Positions 54,026 through 63,284 of a stretch of DNA of 64,000 nt are shown piece by piece. Where the stretch lies: the NCBI GenBank assembly GCA_963556255.1, contig OY744605.1, positions 85,697,021 to 85,761,020 of the forward strand, read 5' to 3'. The stretch is from Allolobophora icterica. Its lineage: Eukaryota; Annelida; Clitellata; Crassiclitellata; Lumbricidae. The notes beneath the pieces were generated by a model. It was not told the origin of the DNA. It saw nothing but the letters and a program-made list of their open reading frames with translations, and made no database searches. The first letter of the stretch is position 1. The number at the start of each line of letters is the position of its first letter. Made by a program: the position numbers and the translations under genes.

Positions 54026-54725
54026 TGTTTGCCGTGTGTTGATGTCGACCCTCGACTGCTTGTTCTTTTACTTGCACTTTTATTATACGTGCCTAACTTT
54101 TCTATAGAAGATTCACGACGAACTTTGTTTAATTAATAAATGAATTTAATTAAAGAAACAAATATATATACACTAACTCTACGGGAACTTCCACGTAGTA
54201 TTAAAGCGTTTAGATATTAAATCGGACTATCTCAAATGTTGCTTCGTACAGCCTAACTACAGATCGTTCTTTCGCGTCAGTCTCTGAATCTGACGGACTA
54301 ATACTCTGCCGCCCCGCTGGTCGTTCCTCCCGATGTTTCTCGCTCGACCGATGTTCACACGTCGCGTTCGTCAGCAGTACAAGTCCCGTGTTCTCCGTTC
54401 CCTTCTGTTAAGTAGGAACTCCAGCGTGCATCAGTCAGCCCCCCTCCCCACGTCAAGCTATCGTCAATTAGTGTCAGATGGCTCCTCGATACGCGGGTCG
54501 TCGCTCGCCTGCAGCGCGGGCGGTGTCTGGTTACACCATAGCCGCGAGGTGTCCTATTACACCTTGGCTGTGTGGTGTCCAATTACACCTGGGCCTCGCT
54601 GCCTTCATTGTTGCCCAAGTGGAGACTGGCTTTTCGTCCGTCATCATCCTATCTCGACCGGCAACGACGCTTACATCATAATGATGATGCCATCTCGTCG
54701 TTGTTGTCGATCTCCTCACGCGACA
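54026..54725 (-). repeat. Inner element 5' LTR
   Basis: 700 bp, same as 49515-50214. The Ser/Arg-rich frames on the plus strand are identical in both copies and are not genes. Confidence 0.92.
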
Positions 54726-55181
54726 ACGATGGAAGTTGATGGCGATGGAGCCGACCCACTACACGTCTAACCAGATAAGTGATCGTTAAGAAGAATGTTA
54801 CCATGAGGTGTAGCGGTGACGGCAGCGGAGAAACGTGAAGTCGTGATCGAAACTTCGTGAGCGAACGGTGAGGCGCACCTGTCGGAGTTGATGTGAGGCG
54901 CAATGGCGTAGGCTCGCGGAATCGGCATCGAAAGGGTCCGGTAGGTAGCAGGAAGTCGTGGCATCCGTTGACTCGACGGCATTCTTGTCCACGGTGCTGA
55001 TGTGCGATGTTTGGCTTGGCTTGACGTTGTTGTCGGCGTTGTTGTTAACCGCGTCACTGGCAGACGATGGCGAGATTGCGTCAGCCGACAGTTCAGGAAC
55101 TGGCCGTTGAGTCGTTGAAGATGGACCAGCGTCGGGAACTTGGGTACGAAAAGGATTCGAAACCGTGGCTTCTCCACCAGA
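54726..55181 (-). other. Leader / 5' interior of the outer LTR element with primer-binding site
   Basis: Two bases inside the 5' LTR (minus strand from 55179) the sequence TGGTGGAGAAGCCACGG is complementary to a tRNA-like 3' end (CCGTGGCTTCTCCACCA). This is a good primer-binding site. A 150-codon open frame without a recognised domain follows and is cut by the inner element. The other part of the interior is 48320-49514, where I find no coding potential beyond a short open frame at 49279-49514. Confidence 0.55.
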
Positions 55182-55574
55182 TGTAGCGGCGGTTGAAGTG
55201 ACCACTACTAGATGTAGATCGAGAGAGAGAACACGTTGTCGTTGACGATGTTTATTCATACGAATGTTATACACGCTAGGACCCCGTGTCCCGGTTGACA
55301 AACGGGACAGAGGTCCGGCCTAAGCCGTGTGACGAACGCGCTGGATCCCGATCTCTCTCTGCTCTCTCTGCCTCATGGGCTTCCATTTATATAGCCCTAT
55401 CTAAACCTTCCTACACGGCATACCTTTACCTGGTGCCAGTCAGTCTGTCTGCACGTGCATCTGCCAGCTCCCCACGCTCAGACTGTAGGCGTACATTCCT
55501 CTGAAGACTGGCCACCGAAGTTAATTATAATGACCAGTCCAGACGGATGCATCTTAAAGGCCTACCCCCCTACA
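55182..55574 (-). repeat. Outer element 5' LTR
   Basis: 393 bp, apparently identical to the copy at 47927-48319. Confidence 0.9.
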
Positions 55575-55599
55575 CATGCATGCATAGGCTACATACATA

Positions 55600-55683
55600 T
55601 ATACATACATACAAACATATATATATATACATGCATACATACATATACACATATACATACATCAATCAATCAATCAATCAATA
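55600..55683. repeat. (ATAC)n and (CAAT)n microsatellites
   Basis: An ATAC-type array interrupted by (TA)n passes into five CAAT units. Then ctttattggtactcatgac follows, the apparent end of an interspersed element. Confidence 0.85.
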
Positions 55684-56460
55684 ACCTTTATTGGTACTCA
55701 TGACAACTTTTAACAATTGACAAGAAATCGTTAATATCGGCTAAATTGATAGCGTATACAGTGTATCATTGCTAGACTGATTAATGAACTAAAAGTACAA
55801 TAAATTGTTGGTGTTAAGCATATATTTTTATATTTAAATATTAGTACGCTCAATTGTTTATCACAAGGTTACTTATGCACATATTGTTGTCTTCCGTACC
55901 AAAGGGTAACCCTAAAGGGATGGAGGTCCCGCTGAACCAGGGATGCCCTACTAGTTAAATTATTAATTGAACCGAAGGCAGCTAAGTGATCCATTGTCTG
56001 TTAGAGTATCTGTTAAGAAATGTAATTGGTTGATTTCAGTACTTAGGTCTTAACTATTCTTAACTATGAATTATAACAGAAATAACAAGAAATAAAATAA
56101 ACCAAAAGAGAGGCCTGCTAAAGCAGGCTTCAAGGTGTCCTAACTGGGACTCCAATCATTCTCTTGATAATAGCATAGAAATAATTTACAGCAAGAAGTG
56201 TGAGAGAAGCAATCGAAGACTCTTAAATCCGACCCCACTGCGACCTCACACCTTGACAAGTGCAATCATGTAAATTGAGATCAACTCAGAGATCACATGC
56301 CGTAGGACAATTACTCATTGATTAAATATGTTTTAGGCTCTTTTTAAAAATAAACTTACTATTTGCATTTCTGACTTCCAATGGCAATGAGTTCCAAATC
56401 AGTGGACCAGTTGATTTAATGCTGAATTTTCTCAAGTTTGTACGCGTTTTAATGGGTCGG
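55684..56460. other. Probable LINE 3' non-coding sequence
   Basis: No ORF. 56340-56455 (ctgacttccaatggcaatgagttccaaatcag) has the look of the conserved 3' regions of animal LINEs. Family not assigned. Confidence 0.35.
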
Positions 56461-56463
56461 TAC

Positions 56464-56721
56464 ATACATAAATACATACATAACTACATACATAATACAT
56501 ACATACATACATACATACATACATACATACATACATACATACATACATACATACATACATACATACATACATACATACATACATTCATACATACATACAT
56601 ACATACATACATACATACATACATACATACATACATACATACATACATTCATACATACATACATACATACATACATACATACATACATACATACATACAT
56701 ACATTCATACATACATACATA
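56464..56721. repeat. (ATAC)n microsatellite
   Basis: About 60 ATAC units with a few ATTC variants. Confidence 0.95.
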
Positions 56722-56926
56722 CAGCGGCGTAACTTTGGTCTAAAAAGTGGGGGGTACCAATTTCTTCCATACACGAAGCAAGGCGGAGACTGTGATCTCT
56801 GGGAAGGCACAATAATAAAATATTGATTGACACTGTTCAAGAAATGGGGGGTACGGTACCCCCAGTCCATAAAGTGGGGGTACGGGTACCCTCGTACCCC
56901 CACAAATTACGCCTATAGCCATTATC
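56722..56926 (+). repeat. ~200-bp interspersed repeat, copy 1
   Basis: Begins CAGCGGCGTAACTTTGG and ends AAATTACGCCTATAG. The imperfect inverted ends (GGCGTAA/TTACGCC) suggest a hAT-like MITE. Copy 2 at 58592-58787 has the same orientation, about 93 percent identical by eye. Both touch an ATAC array. No 8-bp duplication could be confirmed. Confidence 0.65.
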
Positions 56927-56953
56927 AGCGAGGGGACCAATTACAAGTAGCCT

Positions 56954-56998
56954 ACTTTATTGTAGGCCCCTACTTGAAGTAGGGGCCTACAATAAAGT
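56954..56998. repeat. Perfect 21-bp inverted repeat (hairpin, 3-bp loop)
   Basis: Arms 56954-56974 (ACTTTATTGTAGGCCCCTAC...) and 56978-56998 are exact complements around TGA. Confidence 0.9.
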
Positions 56999-57291
56999 TT
57001 TTAATGTACTTCCGAAAATGCGGCCCCCTCAAAACTGCGGGCCCGGGTGCTACAGCACCCTTAATTCGCATCCCCCTTAATTCGGGCCTGACTGGCAAAC
57101 ATAATACGATGGTGTCTGCTTACAGGGAAGATAAGTATCCGTGGTTTTGAATAAAAAATACAATTCTTTTAGCTGAGTTCACTGACCGCTGTAGGCCTCT
57201 GTATACTACGACCTACTTTGCCAGCGCACAACTTCTGCTCAAACTTTGTCATCGTACGTCTTCTGAATTGAGAAGACAAACGCAAAAATCG

Positions 57292-57460
57292 CACCCATGG
57301 CAACGTATTGTGTTGGGAGCTGTGCTGTGATTGGCTGAGGGCGGTTTCTCTAGGGCCGAAAGTGCTTAAAAGCGACCGATTTGAATATTGGTTACCATGG
57401 CAACGCATTGTGTTCGGAGCTGTGCTGTGATTGGTTTCTCTTGGGCGGAAGCCCATAAAG
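57292..57460 (+). promoter_or_regulatory. Promoter with RFX X-box, duplicated CCAAT block and TATA-like box
   Basis: GTTACCATGGCAAC at 57391-57404 is a perfect palindromic RFX X-box. The half-site CACCCATGGCAAC stands at 57292. A 39-bp block containing the X-box half and an inverted CCAAT (ATTGG) occurs twice, exactly 100 bp apart (57296-57334, 57396-57434). CATAAAG at 57454 could serve as TATA box, placing transcription start near 57485. RFX factors drive ciliary and spermatogenic genes, in line with the predicted product. Confidence 0.6.
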
Positions 57461-57524
57461 GGGGCCGAGTCGAGTAAGTCGCTCAGTTCCATCAACGCTG
57501 CAAGAAGATCGGAAGAACAACAAG

Positions 57525-57551
57525 ATGGAGGACTACGAAGATCTCGAACTG
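57525..57551 (+). CDS. Protamine-like protein, exon 1 (9 codons)
   Basis: The ATG at 57525 follows AACAAG and opens MEDYEDLEL, an acidic start. It then meets GGTAAGT, a near-consensus splice donor (GT at 57552), in phase 0. It is chosen because it is the first ATG after the promoter block, and because reading on through the donor soon leaves an Arg/Lys-poor frame without similarity to anything. The exon is tiny, so it needs transcript evidence. It joins 57964-58194. Confidence 0.55.
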
Positions 57552-57615
57552 GTAAGTTTGACCTTATGCTAGCCGAAGACGAGCTTTCTTCGGCAAGCAT
57601 AAGGGTCAAACTTAC
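57552..57615 (+). promoter_or_regulatory. Inverted repeat covering the splice donor
   Basis: GTAAGTTTGACC (57552-57563) is the exact complement of 57604-57615. The stem continues with TTATGCT/AGCATAA and GCCGAAG/CTTCGGC, 26 paired bases with one bulge and one mismatch, around a 9-base loop. It begins at the first base of the intron, so in RNA the donor would sit at the base of the stem. Confidence 0.65.
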
Positions 57616-57963
57616 AAGAGAACAGGGCAATCCTAGGCTTTAGGTTAAAGTATTTAGATTTGATTTATACTGTTATTATTATTAAAGAAAATTTTATATA
57701 GCGCCCCTTCTAGATTGCCTACCAAGGAGCACTGATATTAATTATATAAGATTAAATATCAGATTAATTAGATTGAAACAGGATTTGCTTACATTTATTT
57801 GAGATTACTAATCCTGTAGGCCAGATTAGCTGCAATGATTTATATTTGGGTGTAAGCATAGAGGTAGGCCTATATTATAAACTTATATTATATCTCATTG
57901 GGTGTAAGTCCCTATTATGGCTTTCTCTTAGGGAAGGGTTTTGGTTTGTTGTTGGGTGAACAG

Positions 57964-58194
57964 GAAGAAGAACTGGAAGATGACGTCGCAGTGAGAGGAA
58001 GGTCGAGGTCTCGCAGCGCTCGGCCGAGAGCATCGGCAGCAGCAGCGGCGACCAAGGACGATGACGAGGGAGCGACGACTCCTTCGCGACGAAGACGGAG
58101 ACGCCGCGGACGAGGAAGCCGCCGCCGCCGCCGCCGACACAGCCGCCGTCGACGAAGCCACGGACGCCGCCGCCGCCGACGACGCCACCACTAG
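57964..58194 (+). CDS. Protamine-like arginine-rich protein, exon 2
   Basis: After the acceptor AACAG the frame reads EEELEDDVAVRG, then RSRSRSARPR, an Ala-rich and acidic linker, then RRRRRRRGRGSRRRRRRHSR and a final RRRRRRRHH stop. With exon 1 the product is 85 aa, acidic at the N terminus and about half Arg over the last 40 residues. That composition is typical of sperm nuclear basic proteins that replace histones, where an acidic leader may be removed during chromatin packing. The stronger pyrimidine-rich acceptor at 57931 would lead to a stop within 21 codons in phase 0. A poly-A signal AATAAA stands at 58332. The +1 frame stays open to 58303 as an Ala/Asp-rich alternative. Confidence 0.55.
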   Translation, partial: EEELEDDVAVRGRSRSRSARPRASAAAAATKDDDEGATTPSRRRRRRRGRGSRRRRRRHSRRRRSHGRRRRRRRHH

Positions 58195-58331
58195 GCCACC
58201 ATCGGGGGCCTCCGTCGGATCGATTCGTCCGTCCATCGTTCGGCTGGAGATAGAGAAGATCCGAGCGACCGCTACAGATGAACTTTCGTCTGCGGTCTAT
58301 TAATTAGATCGATGAAGTCTATTGTTCGATC

Positions 58332-58337
58332 AATAAA
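58332..58337 (+). terminator. Poly-A signal of the protamine-like gene
   Basis: AATAAA, 138 bp after the Arg-rich frame's stop and 29 bp after the stop of the +1 frame. Confidence 0.6.
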
Positions 58338-58591
58338 AGTTGTAAAAGAAAATGAATGGTCTTATTCCTTCTATTCTATAGATAGGGTGTTTGTCATCTT
58401 AGGCTTTCCTGGATTTTAGGCTATCCAGTAGATTAGGCCTATAGGCTATAGGCTTCATGAAGCGTTCAAGAATTGTATGATACTGAGCTCCCCTAATCTG
58501 ATCAGTTAATTAGCCTATGCCTTGCAGAAGTTTAGACTTAGGTATCACTGGATAATTTGACTTAATTGTGGCCCGATTAATTATAGGTAAG

Positions 58592-58787
58592 CAGAGGCGT
58601 AACTTTGGTCTAAAAAGTGGGGGTACCAATTTCTTACATACACGAAGCAAGGCGGAGACTGCGATCTCTGGGAAGGCACAATAATAAAATATTGATTGGC
58701 ATTGTTCAAAAAGTGGAGGGTACGGTACCCCCAGTCCAAAAAGTGGGGGTACGGGTACCCCTCGTACCCCCACAAATTACGCCTATG
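58592..58787 (+). repeat. ~200-bp interspersed repeat, copy 2
   Basis: Same orientation as 56722-56926. Begins CAGAGGCGTAACTTTGG and ends TTACGCCTATG, directly before an ATAC array. Confidence 0.65.
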
Positions 58788-58945
58788 CATACATACATAC
58801 ATACAAACATACATACATACATACATACATACATAACTACATACATACATACATAACTACATACATACATACATACATACATTCATACATACATACATAA
58901 ATACATACATAACTACATACATACATACATACATACATACATACA

Positions 58946-58979
<34 letters not shown>

Positions 58980-59046
58980 CATACATACATACATACATAC
59001 ATACATACATACATACATACATACATACATACATACATACATACAT
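58788..59046. repeat. (ATAC)n microsatellite
   Basis: About 60 ATAC units with AACTAC interruptions. Confidence 0.95.
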
Positions 59047-59507
59047 TGCTAACTACATGCGGGACGACCTGCATTGGTTGCCCAACGAGTTTAAAAAGCT
59101 GATTCTGATGCATAACTGCCAAGAGTCTATGGATTGGTTGAGTTTTACGTGTCAGCGGGAGCACACGCCAGTGGTGACTAATAGTTATCTAAGCACCATT
59201 CGCTTGTTCATTAGCTGTTAGTTCTTAATGTCTCATACATCTCTTCCTTCATACCATTCCATGCTTTAAACCTTTTTCTTCTGTCGGATCCGTCGCACTG
59301 GGAGCGCTGCTGAGTGGCATCAGCTGTGACGGCGCTATATAAATCTCAAAACACGATACGATACATCATTCAGGTTGACCCAGGCTTCGAACTTGAAAGA
59401 CACCTAAAAGGCGCTGGATAGTGTGTGTCTAAGCACATACTGGCATACCAGATAAAAAAATTGATCTCAAAGCACATTATATAGTATATCAATAACCTGC
59501 TTTGCGT

Positions 59508-59535
<28 letters not shown>
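59047..59535. other. Unassigned stretch with (TA)n
   Basis: No supported gene. A short ORF-like piece at 59047-59165 reads NYMRDDLHWLPNEFKKLILM and SLDWLSFTC.REHTP on the plus strand. It may be a transposon relic but is too short to place. (TA)n at 59508-59534. Confidence 0.35.
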
Positions 59536-59538
<3 letters not shown>

Positions 59539-59803
59539 GGGCGTCCGCAGGCATTTTGGGGGTGGGGGGGGGAAAAATGACGTATTTTCCGTAGAATAAG
59601 CTATTCATGAACACAGAACACATGACAACTTTAAAAATTAATAAAGGCCAAGGACTTTACCTAAATAATTAAGCGTTTTTTCGCATTGAAAATCGAGCTG
59701 AGACTGTTGTAATAATCCTAATAATCAAAAGATTTTATTTCGTTAAATGCGCAAAATCCGGGAGGGGGCAAATGCCCCCTTCCCCCTCTAACGCCAATGT
59801 ATA
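59535..59803. mobile_element. Probable MITE
   Basis: Starts CATGGGCGTCCGCAGG followed by a G run, and ends in a C run followed by CTAACGCCAATGTAT. The ends are roughly inverted (TGGGCGT / ACGCCAA). No clear target duplication. Confidence 0.4.
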
Positions 59804-60087
59804 TGTATAAGAAGCAGATGAAGGAAGACATTAATTACATTATTTTGTTTGCGATGCAATCTTTCTGTTCGATCGTAGTTTTGTGTTGTGAGATCGGAAG
59901 CGCCATCGATAATTCTTTTCCTAATGATGCGCTAAATAAATGTATGTAATTGCAGTTACACAATTATTTTCAAGTCTCAGTGAAGCCAAGAAGCTCTACG
60001 ACGGCGCTATATAAATTGTCCTGACTTCCGACTACAATACATGAAAGCAACACGATAGTGAGTGAATTTTGTCTGCAGTTTGTCCGT

Positions 60088-61086
60088 TTACGTAGGACGT
60101 CCTTGTCCTACATCAGAGGACGAATCGTAGTCCTCCAGTGGCTCAGGAAAGGTAAACCCGCGGTTCTGATAGGTCTGGTGTCTAGTGTTTGAAGCGGTAG
60201 GACGGTGTCTGTTACGACTGGTAGACTTATACCCGTCTGGAATGGTAGAGTGGTGGGTGGTCGAAGTGGTAGGGTGATGTTCGTGTGTGGTTGTGGCTGA
60301 ATCCTGCGTATCATCTTTACCTAGAAAGAACCGTACACCTCGAAAACTACTTCCGGTGTCCGCTCTTTCTGTTCCGATCGTCTGATGATTGTTCTGGGTT
60401 CGATCCCTAAGGGCCAGCGTATGGAGGGCGGCCTGCGCCTGACGCCGGGAGCGCCGCCCCATTGTACCACCCCTCGCCAGAACAGTCCTAGCCAAGCGGT
60501 CGACATTAGGGTCTTCGTCTTCAAGGTTCCTCTTCAGGTCGTTCCATCGGCGCTCGAACTCCGCGTTGACCGTGGCTCCATTGACCCTACTGGCCACGTG
60601 CCACTGCCGCCTGACTCTCATCGAGCCCCCGACCGACGTCGAGGCACTCCTGGAGGACGTGTTTCCTTCAACCTCGAGGTTCCCGAGGTACCTGGCCAGC
60701 TGGATCATGTTCTGCGTGTTCTCCCTGTCGAGTTCACTGGCGGAGGCGGAGGTGAGGACAGTGTTCGACATGATGTGCAGGAACGTCGAGGTTCGATGCA
60801 GGATCATCCCTATAATCTGGATCACCATCAACAGCACGAACATGATGAGAAACATGAATCCGAGGGGGTCGAGCTTGATGATGTTACCGTCGTTGTCGAG
60901 GCATGGCCAGGTGACGTAGAGGGTGTCAGTGTGAAACTGGAGGGCGTAGAGGATAATGATGAAGACTGCGTTCAGGAAGAGGAACCCTATGGACATCCGG
61001 TTACGAAGTTCCATCAGTTCCTCCTTCATCTTCTCCTGCTGGATCTCATCCAACACCAACGGCTTCAGGTAGCGATTGATCAGTTG
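60088..61086 (-). CDS. CHS: Chitin synthase, last exon
   Basis: From the acceptor TTATTCAG the exon reads QLINRYLKPLVLDEIQQEK, the helical stretch that precedes the last two membrane segments of animal chitin synthases. Hydrophobic segments FLFLNAVFIIILYAL and LGFMFLIMFVLLMVIQIIGM, with TWP between them, and HRTSTFLHI after the second, fit the family closely. A cytoplasmic tail of ~220 residues rich in Ser, Thr, Arg and His runs to the stop at 60088. The enzyme makes chitin from UDP-GlcNAc at the plasma membrane. The splice from 61540 is phase 0. Upstream open sequence to 61191 is Asp-repeat intron. Confidence 0.85.
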   Translation of the reverse strand, partial: QLINRYLKPLVLDEIQQEKMKEELMELRNRMSIGFLFLNAVFIIILYALQFHTDTLYVTWPCLDNDGNIIKLDPLGFMFLIMFVLLMVIQIIGMILHRTSTFLHIMSNTVLTSASASELDRENTQNMIQLARYLGNLEVEGNTSSRSASTSVGGSMRVRRQWHVASRVNGATVNAEFERRWNDLKRNLEDEDPNVDRLARTVLARGGTMGRRSRRQAQAALHTLALRDRTQNNHQTIGTERADTGSSFRGVRFFLGKDDTQDSATTTHEHHPTTSTTHHSTIPDGYKSTSRNRHRPTASNTRHQTYQNRGFTFPEPLEDYDSSSDVGQGRPT

Positions 61087-61539
61087 CTGAATAACACACG
61101 CGATCGCGTCATCATCAGCTGCGTTGTTGTTGTCACTATCATGGTTGCCGTCGTCTTTGTCGTCGTCATCATCATCATCGTCGAAACCCACGCTTTGACG
61201 TAGTCGTCATCGTCGGTGTCATCTTAATCGTCATCATCATCGTCGTCGTCATCATTATCGTCGTCATCATCGTCTTCGTCATCGTCTTCGTCATCGTCGT
61301 CATCGTCGTCGGTACCCAACACCCACTCGACACCAACGCCTTTGACGTCGTCGTCATCGTCGGTGTCATCAGAGTCGTCACAGTCATCGTCGTTGTCATT
61401 GTAGTCGTCGTCGTCATCATAATCATCATTGTTGTGAAGGATGTCACCCAACCAACACATTGAAAAATGAGGAAGGCCGTGACCTTGCAATCTCTATAGA
61501 AAACCGTCTGCATTTACACCGTGATTGATCATCTATAAC
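61087..61539 (-). repeat. CHS: Intron with (GTC/ATC)n triplet repeat
   Basis: GT at 61539-61538 and AG at 61088-61087 bound this 453-bp intron. About 61140-61440 is an interrupted triplet repeat which, read through, would encode poly-Asp. The intron call rests on the family pattern on both sides and on matching phase 0 ends. Confidence 0.75.
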
Positions 61540-61706
61540 CTGGAAGAAGATCATTTCGTCGGGATCGAGTTGCTTGACCTCGCCCTCGCCCAGTTCCAGG
61601 TCCTCAATCCACATCGGATTGATGAGGTCATCTCGCTCTGTTTCTGAATCCGAGCTCCCATCCATCGACCCAACAGCATCCACATTCCTCTCGCCATCCG
61701 ACGTCT
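61540..61706 (-). CDS. CHS: Chitin synthase, penultimate exon
   Basis: 167 bp. It reads ETSDGERNVDAVGSMDG, then NPMWIEDLELGEGEVKQLDP and ends MIFFQ. The WIED...L..GE...L...E block, followed by the LINRYLKPL of the next exon, is the conserved order in animal chitin synthases. The acceptor TTGCAG is used after 61707. An overlapping AG two bases on would be the alternative. The first codon is completed by the single G of the preceding exon (phase 1). Confidence 0.82.
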
Positions 61707-63284
61707 CTGCAAGACAATCACGCGAACAAAGCTCATGACAACGTCTCGTGAAGTCTGCGCTCACGCAGGTGAATACAAATAATTATATTCTTTGACGGTA
61801 AATATGGTGAAAATGTATTCTTTTGGGCCGTTCTGGCGGTCAGACCACAAGACCTTTTCGATAGAATGTTAAAACAATAATTTGTTTAGAAGAAGAAAAA
61901 GAGGACAATGCTTACCATTAGACTATCGTATATTCCATTTAAGTAATTCCCAAATTGTGTCGTAATTTGATATTTAAGTTGTCAGTTATTTTAGCGATTT
62001 ATCTTACTAATTTATTATTTTACTAAGTTTAATAATTTAGTCTTTCAGTTTAGCACATTCCCATCCATTGCCGGGATTCGACTAAAAAGAGAACAAACCT
62101 TGTTTTAGGCAAACAGCCTTAGCATTGGGTTTAGTTAAACAACTCGGAGTTGGAGTGCATCCATACGAACAAACAACTCCATTGTCGCCTTTGGGTGGTG
62201 CCAGTCTCAAGCCTGGACAAAGGAGGAGGGCGACGTCAACAGCCATAAGATGTCGCTAAACACTGGAAGCTACTACTGTAAACAATACTAATGAAACCAC
62301 TCATTAGACAACTATTAATAATACGTATTTATTAAGCGCCACTGTATATTGACCAAGCATCAATCAATGGCGCTGAACAATCGTGAGTAAAGGACTTGCT
62401 CGAGGTCCCTACACAGTAACCGTCACAGGGGAGGGGATCGAACCCGTACTCTCCGTGTTACGTAGGAACGCTCTAACCATTCGGCTACCGGGAAACACAC
62501 AGCCGGTGTCGCGTGACAGACTATCCCCCCTAAAGCGTATCCCCCCGGATGGAATAAACCGGTTTAGAGTATCCGGTGGGATGAACCATTCTATCCCCAC
62601 TCGTCATACGCATCACGATAGCCTCGACGAAATTCCAGTCAAAATCACCAAAAACAAAGTAAATTGATTTCAGGTCGACGTACAAACTAAAGATACGCAA
62701 TTCAAAAATTTTATGTGTGCAATAAATCCAAACAGTACGATTCAATACACTTAGAAACCGCCAAAAATGCAAACTAAACCGAATACTATTATACTCCATT
62801 TCGCTAAGGGGGATGCGCATGTATGGGGGATACTCTATTTCGTGACACCGGCATGTTTGCCGTGAGTGGCGCCACGTAGGGAATGTCACATAGGTACATG
62901 TCCTCTGCTGCTGTGTGAAGACTGAGCAAGATTCTGATCTGATGTAGTCTATTCTAGTCTGATCACTTTTCCATTATCATACTGCATAAGACGTCAAGCG
63001 CTGGTCTCCCAAAATGGAATCAGTCGACCGTGGTATTCTTATAGAGAAAGTTCAGTTGAAACCAATTAGCAGAGGGAGACTTATTTAGAAGATGTAAAGG
63101 GCACAATGTAGGATCATAAGGGGCACCTAATGGGAGACTAATAGGGATACATATTATAGGGTCACACCTAAGCATATTAAAACAGACACCCATTGAAGAG
63201 ATTAGCAGGGACATATTGGGGAGGTTAACAGATGCTTATTCAAATATGTAGAATTTAGAAGATGGAACCTAGATCTCTGAATAC
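61707..63284 (-). other. CHS: Chitin synthase intron containing a SINE
   Basis: The 1578-bp intron starts GTATTC at 63284 and ends GCAG at 61707. It carries a tRNA-derived SINE, a companion motif at 62231-62265, and otherwise no recognised feature. Confidence 0.75.
62300..62500 (-). repeat. tRNA-derived SINE in a chitin synthase intron
   Basis: On the minus strand the head reads GTAGCCGAATGGTTAGAGCG (A-box, near 62491) and GGGTTCGATCCCC (B-box, near 62449-62435). The body ends in aagcgcttaat...ataatac. It belongs to the same broad group as the SINE at 15155 but has a different tRNA head. Confidence 0.65.

Larger units (their letters stand above)
49515..54725 (-). mobile_element. Inner Ty3-like LTR retrotransposon, Gmr1-type, internally deleted
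   Basis: The 5211-bp element has two 700-bp LTRs (TGTCGCG...GGCAAACA in element orientation) that look identical. It contains one long ORF. Integrase C-terminal sequence lies before RT, the order described for the Gmr1 group of Ty3/gypsy elements. I find no target duplication: the left flank ends tcgcg and the right flank starts acgat. Confidence 0.85.
47927..55574 (-). mobile_element. Outer LTR retrotransposon, non-autonomous
   Basis: Two 393-bp LTRs (TGTAG...CTACA) appear identical and are flanked by the 4-bp repeat CATG, within CATG-rich sequence. Without the nested element the interior is about 1.65 kb and encodes no recognisable pol, so it would need enzymes from a relative. Minus orientation is shown by the LTR TATA box, AATAAA and the primer-binding site next to the right LTR. 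Confidence 0.75.

Noticed and set aside
61087..61191. Poly-Asp N terminus for the last chitin synthase exon
   Set aside because: Splice sites with matching phase on both sides and family alignment place this stretch in an intron.
60385..61203. 272-codon plus-strand frame opposite the chitin synthase exon
   Set aside because: Shadow of the real minus-strand coding sequence. No domain and no start context.
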